Under the pieces are notes generated by a model that worked only from the letters and a program-made list of their open reading frames with translations, was not told the DNA's origin and ran no database searches. A program made the position numbers and the translations under genes. Shown piece after piece: positions 6,603-6,855 of a DNA stretch of 6,855 nucleotides (its first letter is position 1; the number at the start of each line of letters is the position of its first letter). Origin of the DNA: Chloroflexota bacterium (GTDB lineage Bacteria > Chloroflexota > Limnocylindria > P2-11E); contig VBGS01000176.1 of the NCBI GenBank assembly GCA_005889445.1, positions 1,580 through 8,434 on the forward strand, given 5' to 3'.

Positions 6603-6830
6603 TCAGGGACCGAAGAAGCGGCGCTTGAGGTCCTCGATGGCCCGCTGAAGGGAGTCGACAAGACCAGGCAGACCGGTCGGGACGATCTCGACGCTGCCGT
6701 CCCGGGCGATCCGCAGCTCGTCGCCCGGCTTCACCGCCGCCTTCACCGCCGACCGGTCCGCCGTGATCGTGAAGACGACCCGGTTCTGCTCCTCCACGAT
6801 CGTCCCGACCCGTAGGCGACCCTCCGGCAT
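6603..6830 (-). CDS. Small hypothetical protein with a possible AbrB/MazE-like beta-hairpin motif
   Basis: This is a 75-residue protein. Residues about 10-51 have alternating beta-strand character: a TIVEEQNRVVFTI stretch, then KPGDELRI at 34-41, then SVEIVP at 46-51. The KPGDEL turn followed by a short strand resembles the second half of SpoVT/AbrB swapped-hairpin proteins, which bind DNA as dimers and include many antitoxins. The N-terminal half fits that family poorly, so the assignment is weak. Residues about 54-72 form a probable amphipathic helix (LVDSLQRAIEDLKRRFF). The ATG at 6830 has only a weak AAGG two bases upstream. The frame stays open to the right edge of the window, so the true start could lie outside it. 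No toxin gene is visible in the window. The terminator-like hairpin just downstream supports a real gene end here. Confidence 0.6.
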   Translation of the reverse strand: MPEGRLRVGTIVEEQNRVVFTITADRSAVKAAVKPGDELRIARDGSVEIVPTGLPGLVDSLQRAIEDLKRRFFGP

Positions 6831-6855
6831 CGCCTTGATGACCGCTCTCAGCTGG

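Overview
The window comes from a high-GC bacterium. GC is roughly two thirds by eye and third codon positions are strongly G/C. The gene types would suit Chloroflexota or a similar high-GC soil lineage: a very large MalT-like regulator ending in a SARP/BTAD module, TTG starts, and a secreted subtilase. Nothing in the sequence fixes the phylum, so this is only a suggestion. All well-supported genes lie on the minus strand, so the biological order runs from high to low coordinates. I saw no tRNA, rRNA, CRISPR array, insertion sequence or other mobile-element signature.

Layout in transcription order: (1) 6830-6603, a 75-residue hypothetical protein with a possible AbrB/MazE-like beta-hairpin motif, followed at once by a strong GC hairpin (6566-6597). 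(2) 6565-6297, a spacer that serves as the leader of the next operon. It contains a short perfect hairpin and a near-consensus Shine-Dalgarno, and possibly a 61-codon plus-strand gene. (3) 6296-5679, a DUF47/PhoU-like phosphate transport accessory protein. (4) 5678-4674, a PiT-family phosphate permease. (5) 4667-1458, a 1069-residue regulator with an N-terminal MalT/STAND-type ATPase, a TPR-like middle, an OmpR-type winged helix and a C-terminal BTAD domain. (6) 1457-1258, a 200-base spacer with short inverted repeats. (7) 1257-1, a secreted subtilisin-like serine protease cut off by the left edge of the window. It has a signal peptide, an I9-like prodomain and a complete Asp/His/Ser triad.

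Genes 3 to 5 form a very tight unit. The DUF47 stop codon directly abuts the TTG start of the permease, and the permease stop lies six bases before the TTG start of the regulator. Neither downstream start has a recognisable Shine-Dalgarno, which suggests translational coupling. DUF47-PiT pairs are a common low-affinity phosphate (metal-phosphate) uptake module, with DUF47 thought to modulate the permease. The unusual part is the ATP-dependent signal-integrating regulator coupled to the permease, with a secreted protease next in line behind a spacer rich in dyads. A phosphate-status-linked regulator controlling the protease is a reasonable hypothesis, but the sequence does not prove it.
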